64,000 bases of DNA, taken from NCBI GenBank assembly GCA_023414875.1, contig JAEZMV010000009.1:62001-126000 (forward strand), given 5' to 3'. A model generated the notes under the pieces. That model did no database searches. It was not told where the DNA came from and was given only the letters and a program-made list of their open reading frames with translations. The position numbers and the translations under genes were made by a program. Origin of the DNA: Bacillota bacterium (GTDB lineage: Bacteria; Bacillota; Clostridia; Lachnospirales; Lachnospiraceae). Of the stretch, positions 18,447-26,910 are shown one piece after another; position 1 is the stretch's first letter; each line of letters starts with the position of its first letter.

Positions 18447-19442
18447 ATGGGTTTTATTGATGGAATTAAAGAAAGAGCCAAGCAAAACATGAAAACAATT
18501 GTATTGCCGGAGACCGGAGACAGAAGAACATTAGAGGCTGCGAGCAAGATTTTGGAGGAAGGTATTGCAAATATTATTTTAATAGGTAACAAGGAAGCGA
18601 TAGCGCAAGGCGCAGATGGCTTGGATTTAACAAAAGCAGCTATTATCGATCCGAACCAGACCGATAAGCTTCAAAGATATATTGACGTACTTGTAGAGGC
18701 TAGAAAAAGCAAAGGTATGACACCGGAACAAGCAAAAGATCTTTTAACAAAAGATTATCTATTCTTTGGTGTTACTATGGTTAAGGCAGGGGATGCAGAT
18801 GGTATGGTTGCCGGTGCAGTTAATTCAACAGCAAATGTACTCCGTCCTTCCTTACAGATATTAAAAACAGCTCCGAATACAAAGCTGGTATCATCTTTCT
18901 TCGTTATTGTTGTACCTAATTGTGATTTAGGTGAAGAAGGAACCTTCATTTTCTCGGATTCAGGTTTGGTTCAAAATCCGAATGCTGAGGAATTAGCAGC
19001 AATTGCTGGCAGTAGCGCTAAGAGCTTTGAAGCGCTCGTAGGTAAGGAAGCTATCGTAGCGATGTTATCCCATTCGACGAAAGGAAGTGCTTCCCATCCG
19101 GATGTTGATAAGGTTGTAGAGGCAACAAAGATTGCTAAGGAATTATATCCGAATGTAAAAATAGATGGCGAATTCCAGCTGGATGCAGCGATTGTTCCCA
19201 GTGTCGGAGCTTCTAAGGCACCGGGCAGTGATATTGCAGGTAAGGCAAATGTACTTATCTTCCCGGATTTGGATGCAGGAAATATTGGTTATAAATTAGC
19301 TCAAAGACTGGCTAAGGCAGAGGCTTATGGACCTATTACCCAAGGTATTGCGAAGCCCGTAAACGATTTATCCAGAGGATGCACAGCAGATGATATCGTT
19401 GGAGTAATTGCTATCACAGCAGTACAAGCTTCGGCAATGTAA
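18447..19442 (+). CDS. pta: Phosphate acetyltransferase
   Basis: A 331-aa enzyme converting acetyl-CoA and phosphate to acetyl phosphate and CoA. It starts with the Pta-typical KTIVLPETGDRRTLEAA and has the motifs MVAGAVNSTANVLRPSLQ, FSDSGLVQNPNAEELA and IFPDLDAGNIGYKL. Length is that of the short monofunctional class. It is followed 71 bp later by ackA, giving the ATP-yielding acetate branch of fermentation. RBS AAGGAAGGAG is strong, matching high expression. Confidence 0.97.
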   Translation: MGFIDGIKERAKQNMKTIVLPETGDRRTLEAASKILEEGIANIILIGNKEAIAQGADGLDLTKAAIIDPNQTDKLQRYIDVLVEARKSKGMTPEQAKDLLTKDYLFFGVTMVKAGDADGMVAGAVNSTANVLRPSLQILKTAPNTKLVSSFFVIVVPNCDLGEEGTFIFSDSGLVQNPNAEELAAIAGSSAKSFEALVGKEAIVAMLSHSTKGSASHPDVDKVVEATKIAKELYPNVKIDGEFQLDAAIVPSVGASKAPGSDIAGKANVLIFPDLDAGNIGYKLAQRLAKAEAYGPITQGIAKPVNDLSRGCTADDIVGVIAITAVQASAM

Positions 19443-19513
19443 TTACAAATACAATGAATGAAGATTTTTGAACATACGCTTAGACGAATTTTAGAAGAGA
19501 GGTAATTAAGAAA

Positions 19514-20704
19514 ATGAAAGTATTGGTTATTAATTGTGGTAGTTCTTCTTTAAAATACCAGTTAATAGATTCTGAGACAGAAGAAGCATTAGCAGTTGGC
19601 ATCTGCGAAAGAATTGGACAGGAGGTAAGCCACCTAAAGCATACACCAAACGGCGGTGAAAAAGTGGTGATTGAAACCTCCATGCAAAATCATGAGGTTG
19701 CAATACAGATGGTGCTGGATGCCCTTACAGATGCAAATCATGGCGTAATAAAATCCTTAAATGAAATCAGTGCAGTTGGACATAGAGTTGTTCATGGCGG
19801 TGAAAAATTTGCAGCATCAACCATTATTACGGAAGAAGTAATTAAAGCAATTGAAGAGTGTAATGATTTAGCACCTCTTCATAACCCGGCTAATTTAATT
19901 GGTATTCGTGCCTGTGCAAATCTGATGAAGGGAGTTCCTATGGTTGCTGTCTTTGATACCGCTTTCCATCAGACGATGCCTCCAAAGGCTTACCTGTATG
20001 GTCTTCCTCATGAATATTATAACAATTATAAAATTCGTAAATACGGTTTCCACGGAACCAGCCATAGCTTTGTATCCAAGCGCGCAGCAGAGTTCGTAGG
20101 AATAGACATAAATCATTCGAAAATAATTGTATGTCATCTTGGTAACGGAGCTAGTGTATCGGCGGTATTAAACGGCAAATCCATAGATACCAGCATGGGC
20201 TTTACCCCGCTGGCAGGACTTGTAATGGGTACCAGAAGCGGTGATATCGACCCTTCTATTATTGATTTTATTGCAAAAAAAGAAAATAAATCCATTGATC
20301 AGATTATGAATTTATTAAATAAGGAATCCGGTGTACAGGGCATGTCTGAGGTATCCAGTGATTTCCGTGACATTAATGTAGCTATGGATGAAGGAAATAA
20401 AAAGGCGATTGCTGCCTTTGATGTATTTGTTTATCGTGTAGCAAAATATATCGGAGCTTATGTGGCTGCAATGAACGGAATTGATGTAATAGCATTTACT
20501 GCCGGTGTCGGTGAGAACGATCATAGAGTAAGAGAGGACGTTTGTGAGTACCTTGGTTACCTGGGAGTTTCCATTGATTTAGAGAAGAACAAGGCAAGAG
20601 GTCAAGAGGTTCTGCTTACAACACCTGATTCAAAGGTTAAAGTATGTATCATTCCTACCAATGAAGAGTTAACAATTGCCAGAGAGACAGTTTCTTTGCT
20701 GTAA
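19514..20704 (+). CDS. ackA: Acetate kinase
   Basis: A 396-aa ASKHA-fold kinase making ATP and acetate from acetyl phosphate. The N-terminal MKVLVINCGSSSLKYQL is the acetate kinase signature 1; signature 2 is visible as MVAVFDTAFHQTMP; the adenosine loop ITAGVGEN is present as FTAGVGENDH. Normal length. Co-directional with pta and probably co-transcribed. A 147-bp gap with its own strong promoter separates it from the next gene. Confidence 0.97.
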   Translation: MKVLVINCGSSSLKYQLIDSETEEALAVGICERIGQEVSHLKHTPNGGEKVVIETSMQNHEVAIQMVLDALTDANHGVIKSLNEISAVGHRVVHGGEKFAASTIITEEVIKAIEECNDLAPLHNPANLIGIRACANLMKGVPMVAVFDTAFHQTMPPKAYLYGLPHEYYNNYKIRKYGFHGTSHSFVSKRAAEFVGIDINHSKIIVCHLGNGASVSAVLNGKSIDTSMGFTPLAGLVMGTRSGDIDPSIIDFIAKKENKSIDQIMNLLNKESGVQGMSEVSSDFRDINVAMDEGNKKAIAAFDVFVYRVAKYIGAYVAAMNGIDVIAFTAGVGENDHRVREDVCEYLGYLGVSIDLEKNKARGQEVLLTTPDSKVKVCIIPTNEELTIARETVSLL

Positions 20705-20753
20705 TAATTATAGATTCTGGTAACAATTAATATAATAGAGAATTATTTTTTCA

Positions 20754-20782
20754 TTGACAAATAATAGCACAGTAGTTATAAT
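20754..20782 (+). promoter_or_regulatory. Consensus SigA promoter of DUF177-rpmF
   Basis: TTGACA at 20754-20759, 17-nt spacer, TATAAT at 20777-20782. Both hexamers match the vegetative consensus fully, as expected for a ribosomal protein operon. Confidence 0.85.
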
Positions 20783-20851
20783 ACAAGAAGTGCGTAAAGA
20801 GTTTGAATAATCGAATTCTTAATCATGCAACGAATATTCGGAGAGATTAGG

Positions 20852-21379
20852 ATGCTTATATCTTTATCAGAGATAATGACTACCAAGGATAAAGTAATGC
20901 AAATCAGCGCCCCCATTGATTTGGAGAGGTTTGATTACCAAGGGAATTCTTATGAATTTGCTCATAAGGAACCAGTGGACCTAACGATTACACATCTTGG
21001 CAACAGGACAGTATTGATCGAAGCCAGTACGAATATTTCATTGACCCTATTCTGCAGCAGATGTCTGAAGGAAATCATATTTCCTATGGATATCCATGTT
21101 ACGAAAGAGATTGATTTCAATCTCTCAGAAGAAGAACGTGCAGAAGGTCTGGATGAAACAAATTATATTATTGGATACAATCTGGATGTAGACACATTAA
21201 TTTATGATGAAATTTTAATTGGTTTTCCTATGAGGCTGTTATGCAGCGAGGATTGCAAAGGACTTTGCAAGAATTGCGGAACTAATTTAAATGAGAAGAC
21301 TTGTGACTGCGATAATCACAATTATGATCCCAGAATGTCAGTAATCCGAGATATCTTCAACAATTTTAAGGAGGTGTGA
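20852..21379 (+). CDS. DUF177 / YceD-family protein
   Basis: A 175-aa protein of the YceD (DUF177) family, linked in bacteria and plastids to 23S rRNA accumulation and encoded just ahead of rpmF almost universally. Zinc-type cysteines are visible: CSRCLKEI, then CSEDCKGLCKNCGTNL and CDCD near the C-terminus. GGAGAG lies 8 nt before ATG 20852, favouring it over the upstream ATG at 20825. Its TGA overlaps the spacer between the rpmF ribosome binding site (AAGGAGG) and start. Confidence 0.9.
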   Translation: MLISLSEIMTTKDKVMQISAPIDLERFDYQGNSYEFAHKEPVDLTITHLGNRTVLIEASTNISLTLFCSRCLKEIIFPMDIHVTKEIDFNLSEEERAEGLDETNYIIGYNLDVDTLIYDEILIGFPMRLLCSEDCKGLCKNCGTNLNEKTCDCDNHNYDPRMSVIRDIFNNFKEV

Positions 21380-21381
21380 CA

Positions 21382-21567
21382 ATGTCTATTTGTCCTAAAG
21401 GTAAACATTCAAAAGCTAGAAGAGACAGCCGTAGAGCTAACTGGAAAATGAGTGCTCCTAACTTAGTTAAGTGCAGCAAATGTGGAGAGCTTATGGTTCC
21501 TCATAGAGTATGTAAGGCTTGTGGCTCTTACAATAAGAAAGAAATTATTAAAGCAGTAGAGCAATAG
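21382..21567 (+). CDS. rpmF: 50S ribosomal protein L32
   Basis: A 61-aa ribosomal protein of the large subunit. It has the zinc ribbon form CSKC-x10-CKAC and the basic N-terminus GKHSKARRDSRRANWK typical of L32. Only 2 bp separate it from the DUF177 stop, and AAGGAGG is 7 nt upstream. In many Firmicutes plsX follows; here a strong terminator follows instead. Confidence 0.97.
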   Translation: MSICPKGKHSKARRDSRRANWKMSAPNLVKCSKCGELMVPHRVCKACGSYNKKEIIKAVEQ

Positions 21568-21574
21568 TAAAAGT

Positions 21575-21608
21575 AAGGCTTTCCGAAGTTATTCGGAAAG
21601 CCTTTTTT
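21575..21608 (+). terminator. Rho-independent terminator after rpmF
   Basis: Perfect 13-bp stem AAGGCTTTCCGAA / TTCGGAAAGCCTT with a 4-nt loop, followed by a run of Ts. Confidence 0.95.
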
Positions 21609-21711
21609 ATAATATTATTTATTCATCACTAATACACACAACAAATAAGTTTATTTTTATCCATCTCGATATAAGTTATAATTGACTATCATCAATAGGA
21701 TACATAAACCT

Positions 21712-22839
21712 CTAAGTTAACAAATGAGATAATAAATGCTTCACATATAGCTCAAGGTTTTCCTCCTGAAGTAAAAAGTCAGTATGTATCTCAATGAAGG
21801 ATAGTTTATCCTGATATTTCATTTTAAAGCATGGGTTTATCAGAAGCTCATATTGAGGAGCAAAAATGCCTTCCTTTTTTACGTAACAGTTCGAGGGTTT
21901 TGCTTTCGTACGGTAATCCTTATCTACAAATTGGGCCAGGCTCTGATGAATTACTTTATCCTCCTCCGGAAGATAGTAATAATCCTTGTAATTATCATAA
22001 AAAAATTTCAACTCTCCTTCATAAATGTGTATGGTCAGAGCTGCTGATTTCTCAAAAGCGGTAAGATGAATCAGATCCTTCTCAAAACTGATTGGTACCG
22101 GAAGGTTGGCCATCACTTTAAAGTGAATAGACAAAATGTCCTGATCTACTCCTGCTTGCAGAATCTGAATCGGTTTTTCAAATAAGTCATTATAATAAAG
22201 GACGGGACTGATACATAATAATCCCCGAATATCATCTTCGTTATGAAGTAATAATTGATGTAACAGCATCGTTGCTTCTGTGGTCTTTGGCAATTCTACT
22301 TCTGGATTTCTTTTTCTTTTTAAATTCTCATAATTCTTTTTACCTAAATAGCTTTGGTAGACTTGTATTAAATCTCCTCCACTAAAAATGTCTTTTCGAT
22401 TGATGTTTAAGAAGGTTTCTATGGACTTCTGTTTTAAGCTGTTTAACTTCAAAATTTTCTTATAGGGTGTTATTTTCTTGTAGATATCAATGCTGGTCAG
22501 ACCGTCAAAGGAGTAATTCAGCTTCAACATATTACATTTTCGAAGCAGATAAGGTATGTCAAAACCGGTACCGTTAAAATGCAGGAGTACCTCATAATTA
22601 ACCAGAAACTCAAAAAAAGAAGTGATTAATTGAGCCTCCTCGCGGATGTCTTCGGAAAACCATTGTAATAAATGAAATGAGCAGTCCTTGTAATAAGCGC
22701 AGCCTATCAGATAAAGATAGGAGGAATCAGCTGCAAAACCGGTCGTTTCAATATCAAAAAAAACTATTTTATTAAGATCATAATCTTGTTCGAATGGATA
22801 ATCCGGTATTTGCTTTAGAGAAAACTGTCTTGTTATCAT
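21712..22839 (-). CDS. YprB-like ribonuclease H-like 3'-5' exonuclease
   Basis: A 375-aa protein. Residues about 25-180 form an RNase_H_2/DnaQ-like exonuclease domain: FFDIETTGF supplies the first two acidic ligands (DxE), HFNGTGFDIPYL the third (Exo II-like), and NEDDIRGL lies at the Exo III region. The C-terminal 170 residues have no recognised motif. The ATG has GGAGG 7 nt upstream on the minus strand. B. subtilis YprB is the nearest named relative; substrate unknown. Confidence 0.82.
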   Translation of the reverse strand: MITRQFSLKQIPDYPFEQDYDLNKIVFFDIETTGFAADSSYLYLIGCAYYKDCSFHLLQWFSEDIREEAQLITSFFEFLVNYEVLLHFNGTGFDIPYLLRKCNMLKLNYSFDGLTSIDIYKKITPYKKILKLNSLKQKSIETFLNINRKDIFSGGDLIQVYQSYLGKKNYENLKRKRNPEVELPKTTEATMLLHQLLLHNEDDIRGLLCISPVLYYNDLFEKPIQILQAGVDQDILSIHFKVMANLPVPISFEKDLIHLTAFEKSAALTIHIYEGELKFFYDNYKDYYYLPEEDKVIHQSLAQFVDKDYRTKAKPSNCYVKKEGIFAPQYELLINPCFKMKYQDKLSFIEIHTDFLLQEENLELYVKHLLSHLLT

Positions 22840-23011
22840 GGCTACGCCTCCTTTCTTTCAGATATCATAACATATAAAAGGTAGTTTTGGAAGTCTGCTA
22901 ACCTACGGTATCAGCTAAATACTTTTATTAAAATAATGAAAAAAACAACATTAATTGAAAATTTTTACTGTTTTTCCATACCCAATGTGTTAAAATCAGT
23001 GATAAGCGAAG

Positions 23012-23074
23012 GACTGTACTATGGCAACGCTTAGGAAGCAGATATGCTTCCAGAAGCGATGCCATAGTACAGTA
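23012..23074. repeat. Long inverted repeat preceding the tandem array
   Basis: ACTGTACTATGGC (23012 onward) and GCCATAGTACAGT (to 23074) are perfect 13-bp arms; inside them CGCTT/AAGCG and GGAAGC/GCTTCC also pair, giving a hairpin of about 63 nt. It immediately precedes the 41-bp tandem repeat. Confidence 0.8.
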
Positions 23075-23090
23075 CGAGTAACACGAGCGA

Positions 23091-23283
23091 GAAACCTATG
23101 GTTTCGAGCTTCGCTTATCACGAAGAAGAAAGAAACCTGTGGTTTCGAGCTTCGCTTATCACGAAGAAGAAAGAAACCTATGGTTTCGAGCTTCGTTTAT
23201 CGCGAAGAAGAAAGAAACCTATGGTTTCGAGCTTCGTTTATTGCGAAGAAGCAAGGTGTTTCGAGCTTCGCATATAGCGAGCA
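23091..23283. repeat. 41-bp tandem hairpin repeat, four copies plus a degenerate fifth
   Basis: Units begin at 23091, 23132, 23173 and 23214 with exact 41-bp spacing; a decayed fifth follows at about 23255. Each unit holds two small palindromes: GAAACC-TAT-GGTTTC and CTTCG-cttatca-CGAAG. Changes between copies cluster in loops (CTATGG/CTGTGG, TTATCACG/TTATCGCG). The array ends 22 bp before the CmpB-Cls start, so it lies in that gene's leader. An open frame through the array is a consequence of the repeat lacking stops. Confidence 0.9.
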
Positions 23284-23304
23284 TTAAGAAGGGGGAAACA
23301 TTCT

Positions 23305-25776
23305 ATGTGGGAAGTCAGACTCTTCCATCAAGAGTTTTATTACATATTCTATGTTTTTATCCTATATGGTGTTTTTGGTTGGATTTATGAATGCTGTTTG
23401 GTATCCATTCAAAAAAAATACCTAGTTAACCGAGGTTTTTTAAATGGTCCTATCATTCCGATTTATGGATGCGGGGCTTTGCTAGTATACCTTATTTTTT
23501 GGGATATTCGCAATCAGATTGTCTTAGTTTTTCTAGGTGGCATGTGCCTTGCAACAGTTCTGGAATATATAACCTCATTAATTATGGAACTGTTTTTTCA
23601 TACAAGATGGTGGGACTATAGTAAATTTCCGTTTCATATAAAGGGAAGGGTTTGTCTTTATGTTTCTCTGTTCTGGGGAATACTTACGATACTCATGTTG
23701 TATCTGTTCCAACCTGGAGTTGATTACTTGATTCACAAAATCCCAAGAAATATCGGTGAAATAGGAGGATACGTGATTATACCGGTATTTTTTGCGGATA
23801 TTATTACTACGGTCATTACCTCGATTAAATTTAATCAAATCCTTGCAAAGCTACAGAATTTACGTCTGGATATCACGGAGTACATCGGTACTACAAAAAT
23901 TTTTGAAACCGGTGAGGAATTAATCGAAAAATTTTCAAATTTGAGAATGTTGGGGCTGTTTTCTGAGATAAAGACTTCTGCTGAGGTATGGCTTCGTAAT
24001 CCGAAGTCATCGAAACAAAAGGACAGAATAGAAATAAAGGAGTTAAAACATGAAATTGAAGCAAAGATGAAAGAATTCTTTGGCCGTTATCAAAATATTA
24101 AGATGCAGAAGGCTCATATCCGTCTATTGAAAGCCTTCCCCACTATGAAGGTTGGAAAACGGGAGGCTGCACTAAGCGATTTAAAAGAAAAAATCATCAA
24201 AAGAGGTGTACTGGAATTGGGAAAAGATATCAAAGAAGAAGTAACTGGTACAATTAAAGGCTATTTAAGTGGATTTTTAAGGGCAACTCTGGTAGGTCTA
24301 TTAGTACTGGCTCAGTTTGCATTGGTTATATATCTATCTTATGCACTTAGAGGATATACTCTTTATCTATATGCAGGTATTCAAGTGTTAAGTATTATTA
24401 TTATAATCGGTTTAATCAACGATAATCGTAATGCCTCATATAAAATCAGTTGGATATGCATTATAGCAGCATTTCCGATCACAGGGCATATTATGTTTAT
24501 GCTTTGGGGTAATCAAAGAAGGAGAAAAATCGATCTTCAATTTTTGAAAAAGCTTCAAAGAGGTGTAGAGTTCTTGGAGTTTTCGCCTGAAGTAATGGAT
24601 GAATTCAAAGAAAAGTATCCCTCACTAAGCCGAATGACCAAATATTTGGAATCAAATTCTTTTCCGCTTTATAAAAATAATAAAGTGGAGTATTATCCCA
24701 TGGGCGAAGATGTATTTGAGGCAATTTTTAAAGAAATTGAGCAAGCAAAGCATTTTATCATGATCAATTTTTTTATTATAGGAGAAGGTGCACTTTGGGA
24801 TAATATGCATAAGAAACTGCTCGAAAAAGTGAAAGAAGGAGTTAAGGTTCTGTTTTTATATGACGACTTTGGCGCGATGCTACGAACTCCGACCAATTTT
24901 AAAAAGAGTCTTGAAAATGAAGGTTTTGAAGTCCGCGTATTTAATCCGATTCATAAATATACGGATCAGCTTTATATGAACTATCGATCCCATCAAAAAA
25001 TCATAGTGATTGACGGTAATGTTGGATTTACCGGTGGAATCAATTTAGCGGATGAGTATGTTAATCTGGTACATCGTTTTGGCATCTGGAAGGACAATGC
25101 CGTTAAGGTAGAAGGTGATGCGGTATGGAGCTTATCGGTTACCTTTCTTCAGATGTGGGAGGTATCCGGGTATGGAGCACCCATCGATTACAATCCCTAC
25201 CGTCCAACTAGACAATTCGAGCAAACAGATACATTTTGTCAGGTGTTTTCCGATGGACCTGCCAATAACCCACGAAATCCGGTAGAAAATATATATAAAC
25301 AAATGATATATTATGCTAAGAAAGTGTTGTACATTACCACCCCTTACCTTATAATTGAAGATGATATGCGTGATGCCTTGATTACCGCTGCTGTCAGTGG
25401 GATTGATGTACGTATCATAACTCCCTTTATTCCGGATAAAAAGAACGTAAAGATTTTAACAAATTATAATTATGGCAGATTACTGGAAGCCGGTGTCAGA
25501 ATTTTTGAATATACACCAGGTTTTATTCATGCGAAGACAATTATCAGTGAGGAATGCGGTATTGTAGGTACGATTAATATGGATTACCGTAGCTTTCATC
25601 TGCATTATGAATGTGGGGTATGGATGTGTGATCCGAAAACGATAAATACAATAAAGGAAGATCTGCTAAGTACGATGGAACAGAGTCATGAGGTTACTTT
25701 TGAAGAATGGAGAAACAGACCCTTTATCATGAAGCTTTATCAAAAGATACTTAATCTGTTCTCGACCTTAATGTAA
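23305..25776 (+). CDS. CmpB-domain / cardiolipin synthase fusion protein
   Basis: An 823-aa membrane protein joining two modules. Residues about 1-190 are a CmpB-type (PF06541) membrane domain with GVFGWIYEC, NRGFLNGPIIPIYG and TRWWDYS. A charged linker of about 130 residues follows, then two helices (about 330-400, PLDc_N-like), then a phospholipase-D-type cardiolipin synthase with both HKD motifs: His563 in SHQKIIVIDG...GGINLADE and His742 in HAKTIISE...GTINMDYRS. The synthase half should condense two phosphatidylglycerols to cardiolipin and glycerol. Ordinary Cls is about 480-510 aa, so the front module is extra. The role of the CmpB part is unknown. ATG follows AAGGGGGAAACATTCT. Confidence 0.88.
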   Translation: MWEVRLFHQEFYYIFYVFILYGVFGWIYECCLVSIQKKYLVNRGFLNGPIIPIYGCGALLVYLIFWDIRNQIVLVFLGGMCLATVLEYITSLIMELFFHTRWWDYSKFPFHIKGRVCLYVSLFWGILTILMLYLFQPGVDYLIHKIPRNIGEIGGYVIIPVFFADIITTVITSIKFNQILAKLQNLRLDITEYIGTTKIFETGEELIEKFSNLRMLGLFSEIKTSAEVWLRNPKSSKQKDRIEIKELKHEIEAKMKEFFGRYQNIKMQKAHIRLLKAFPTMKVGKREAALSDLKEKIIKRGVLELGKDIKEEVTGTIKGYLSGFLRATLVGLLVLAQFALVIYLSYALRGYTLYLYAGIQVLSIIIIIGLINDNRNASYKISWICIIAAFPITGHIMFMLWGNQRRRKIDLQFLKKLQRGVEFLEFSPEVMDEFKEKYPSLSRMTKYLESNSFPLYKNNKVEYYPMGEDVFEAIFKEIEQAKHFIMINFFIIGEGALWDNMHKKLLEKVKEGVKVLFLYDDFGAMLRTPTNFKKSLENEGFEVRVFNPIHKYTDQLYMNYRSHQKIIVIDGNVGFTGGINLADEYVNLVHRFGIWKDNAVKVEGDAVWSLSVTFLQMWEVSGYGAPIDYNPYRPTRQFEQTDTFCQVFSDGPANNPRNPVENIYKQMIYYAKKVLYITTPYLIIEDDMRDALITAAVSGIDVRIITPFIPDKKNVKILTNYNYGRLLEAGVRIFEYTPGFIHAKTIISEECGIVGTINMDYRSFHLHYECGVWMCDPKTINTIKEDLLSTMEQSHEVTFEEWRNRPFIMKLYQKILNLFSTLM

Positions 25777-25847
25777 TATAATAATGAAAGACAAGGATAC
25801 CGATGAGCCGATGTTTCGATCGTGGAGCAGAAGAAAAGGAGTTACTT

Positions 25848-26099
25848 ATGTATACCAATGTGTGTAAACACTGCAAAAAAGTATTCAGTTCGAGATGGAA
25901 AGCATATAGCTGTGAACAATGTAAAAAGATTGACAATGATCATTTTGACGATATAGAAGCTTATCTGAAGGAGTACCCAAACAGTAACGCATTGCAGATT
26001 TCAGAGGCTTTAGGGATTACTGCATTTGAGGTGCTACATTATTTAAAAGAAGGCAGGCTGAATATCGCCAGGGGGCATTTTGAAAAGCTACCAGATTAG
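25848..26099 (+). CDS. Small zinc-ribbon/helix-turn-helix protein
   Basis: An 83-aa protein with an N-terminal zinc ribbon (CKHC-x14-CEQC, residues about 6-26) and a C-terminal winged-helix-like segment (ALQISEALGITAFEVLHYL, about 45-63) ending in GRLNI. The layout resembles the YvyF-type flagellar operon protein, but no flagellar gene is nearby. Could be a small regulator. AAAGGAG lies 7 nt upstream of ATG 25848, so the longer frame from 25803 is rejected. Confidence 0.7.
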   Translation: MYTNVCKHCKKVFSSRWKAYSCEQCKKIDNDHFDDIEAYLKEYPNSNALQISEALGITAFEVLHYLKEGRLNIARGHFEKLPD

Positions 26100-26261
26100 T
26101 TTTAGGCACGATGCAGGAGACACAGCCTACGAGAATATGAGAGATTTTATAATTAACTGATACAGGCTGTGATATGCACGGAGATTTGGATAAATATAAG
26201 AATTTGATGGCTTTCAAACATACGAGAATAGATTTTTAATATAAAATTCAGAGGTGCGAAG

Positions 26262-26867
26262 ATGATTGGATATCTAAAAGGTGAGTTGGCTGAAATTAAA
26301 GAACACTATGTAGTTTTAGAGGTTGGAAATATCGGATATGAAGTATATTTACCCTCCTCAGCCATATTGGAACTTCCATCCAAAGGCAGTACGATTAAAT
26401 TATATACATATCTTCATGTAAGAGAGGATGCGATTGGTCTTTTTGGATTTCTAACCAAGGATGATTTGGAGATTTTCAAATTATTGATTACCGTAAACGG
26501 TATCGGTCCAAAGGGAGCACTTGGAATATTATCGTCGATATCAGCGGATGAAATTCGTTTTGCTGTACTGGCAGAGGATGCAAAAACAATTGCAAAGGCT
26601 CCGGGAATCGGTAATAAAACAGCAGGCAAATTAATCTTGGAGCTAAAGGACAAATTCAAACTGGAAACAGCCTTTGAACAAAGACTCATCAATCAGGAAG
26701 AAAAGAGAACGGGTTCCGGCCTATTTGGGAAAAGGGAAGAAGCGATACAAGCACTTACGGTTCTGGGTTACTCTGCTTCCGATGCCTTAAAAATCGTGAA
26801 TCAGATTGAGATTACCGAGGATATGACTTCAGAAGAGATATTGAAGCGCTGTTTAAAGAAAATGTAA
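26262..26867 (+). CDS. ruvA: Holliday junction branch migration protein RuvA
   Basis: A 201-aa DNA-binding subunit that tetramerises on Holliday junctions and loads RuvB. It starts MIGYLKGELAEI, has the OB-fold, then helix-hairpin-helix motifs LLITVNGIGPKGALGIL and IAKAPGIGNKTAGKLILEL, and the C-terminal RuvB-binding three-helix domain ending in ILKRCLKKM. Standard length. RBS GAGGTGCGAAG. It is followed 43 bp later by ruvB. Confidence 0.97.
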   Translation: MIGYLKGELAEIKEHYVVLEVGNIGYEVYLPSSAILELPSKGSTIKLYTYLHVREDAIGLFGFLTKDDLEIFKLLITVNGIGPKGALGILSSISADEIRFAVLAEDAKTIAKAPGIGNKTAGKLILELKDKFKLETAFEQRLINQEEKRTGSGLFGKREEAIQALTVLGYSASDALKIVNQIEITEDMTSEEILKRCLKKM

Positions 26868-26910
26868 GTAATATTTATATATTTGATGATGGATGACAAT
26901 GGAGAAAACT

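Noticed and set aside
23091..23283. CRISPR array
   Set aside because: Units are contiguous with 41-bp period and no unique spacers; there are no cas genes nearby.
23021..23390. Open frames through the 41-bp repeat giving repetitive proteins with NLWFRAS-like units
   Set aside because: They have no supporting ribosome binding site and exist because the repeat lacks stop codons in two frames; the DNA-level hairpins explain the conservation better.
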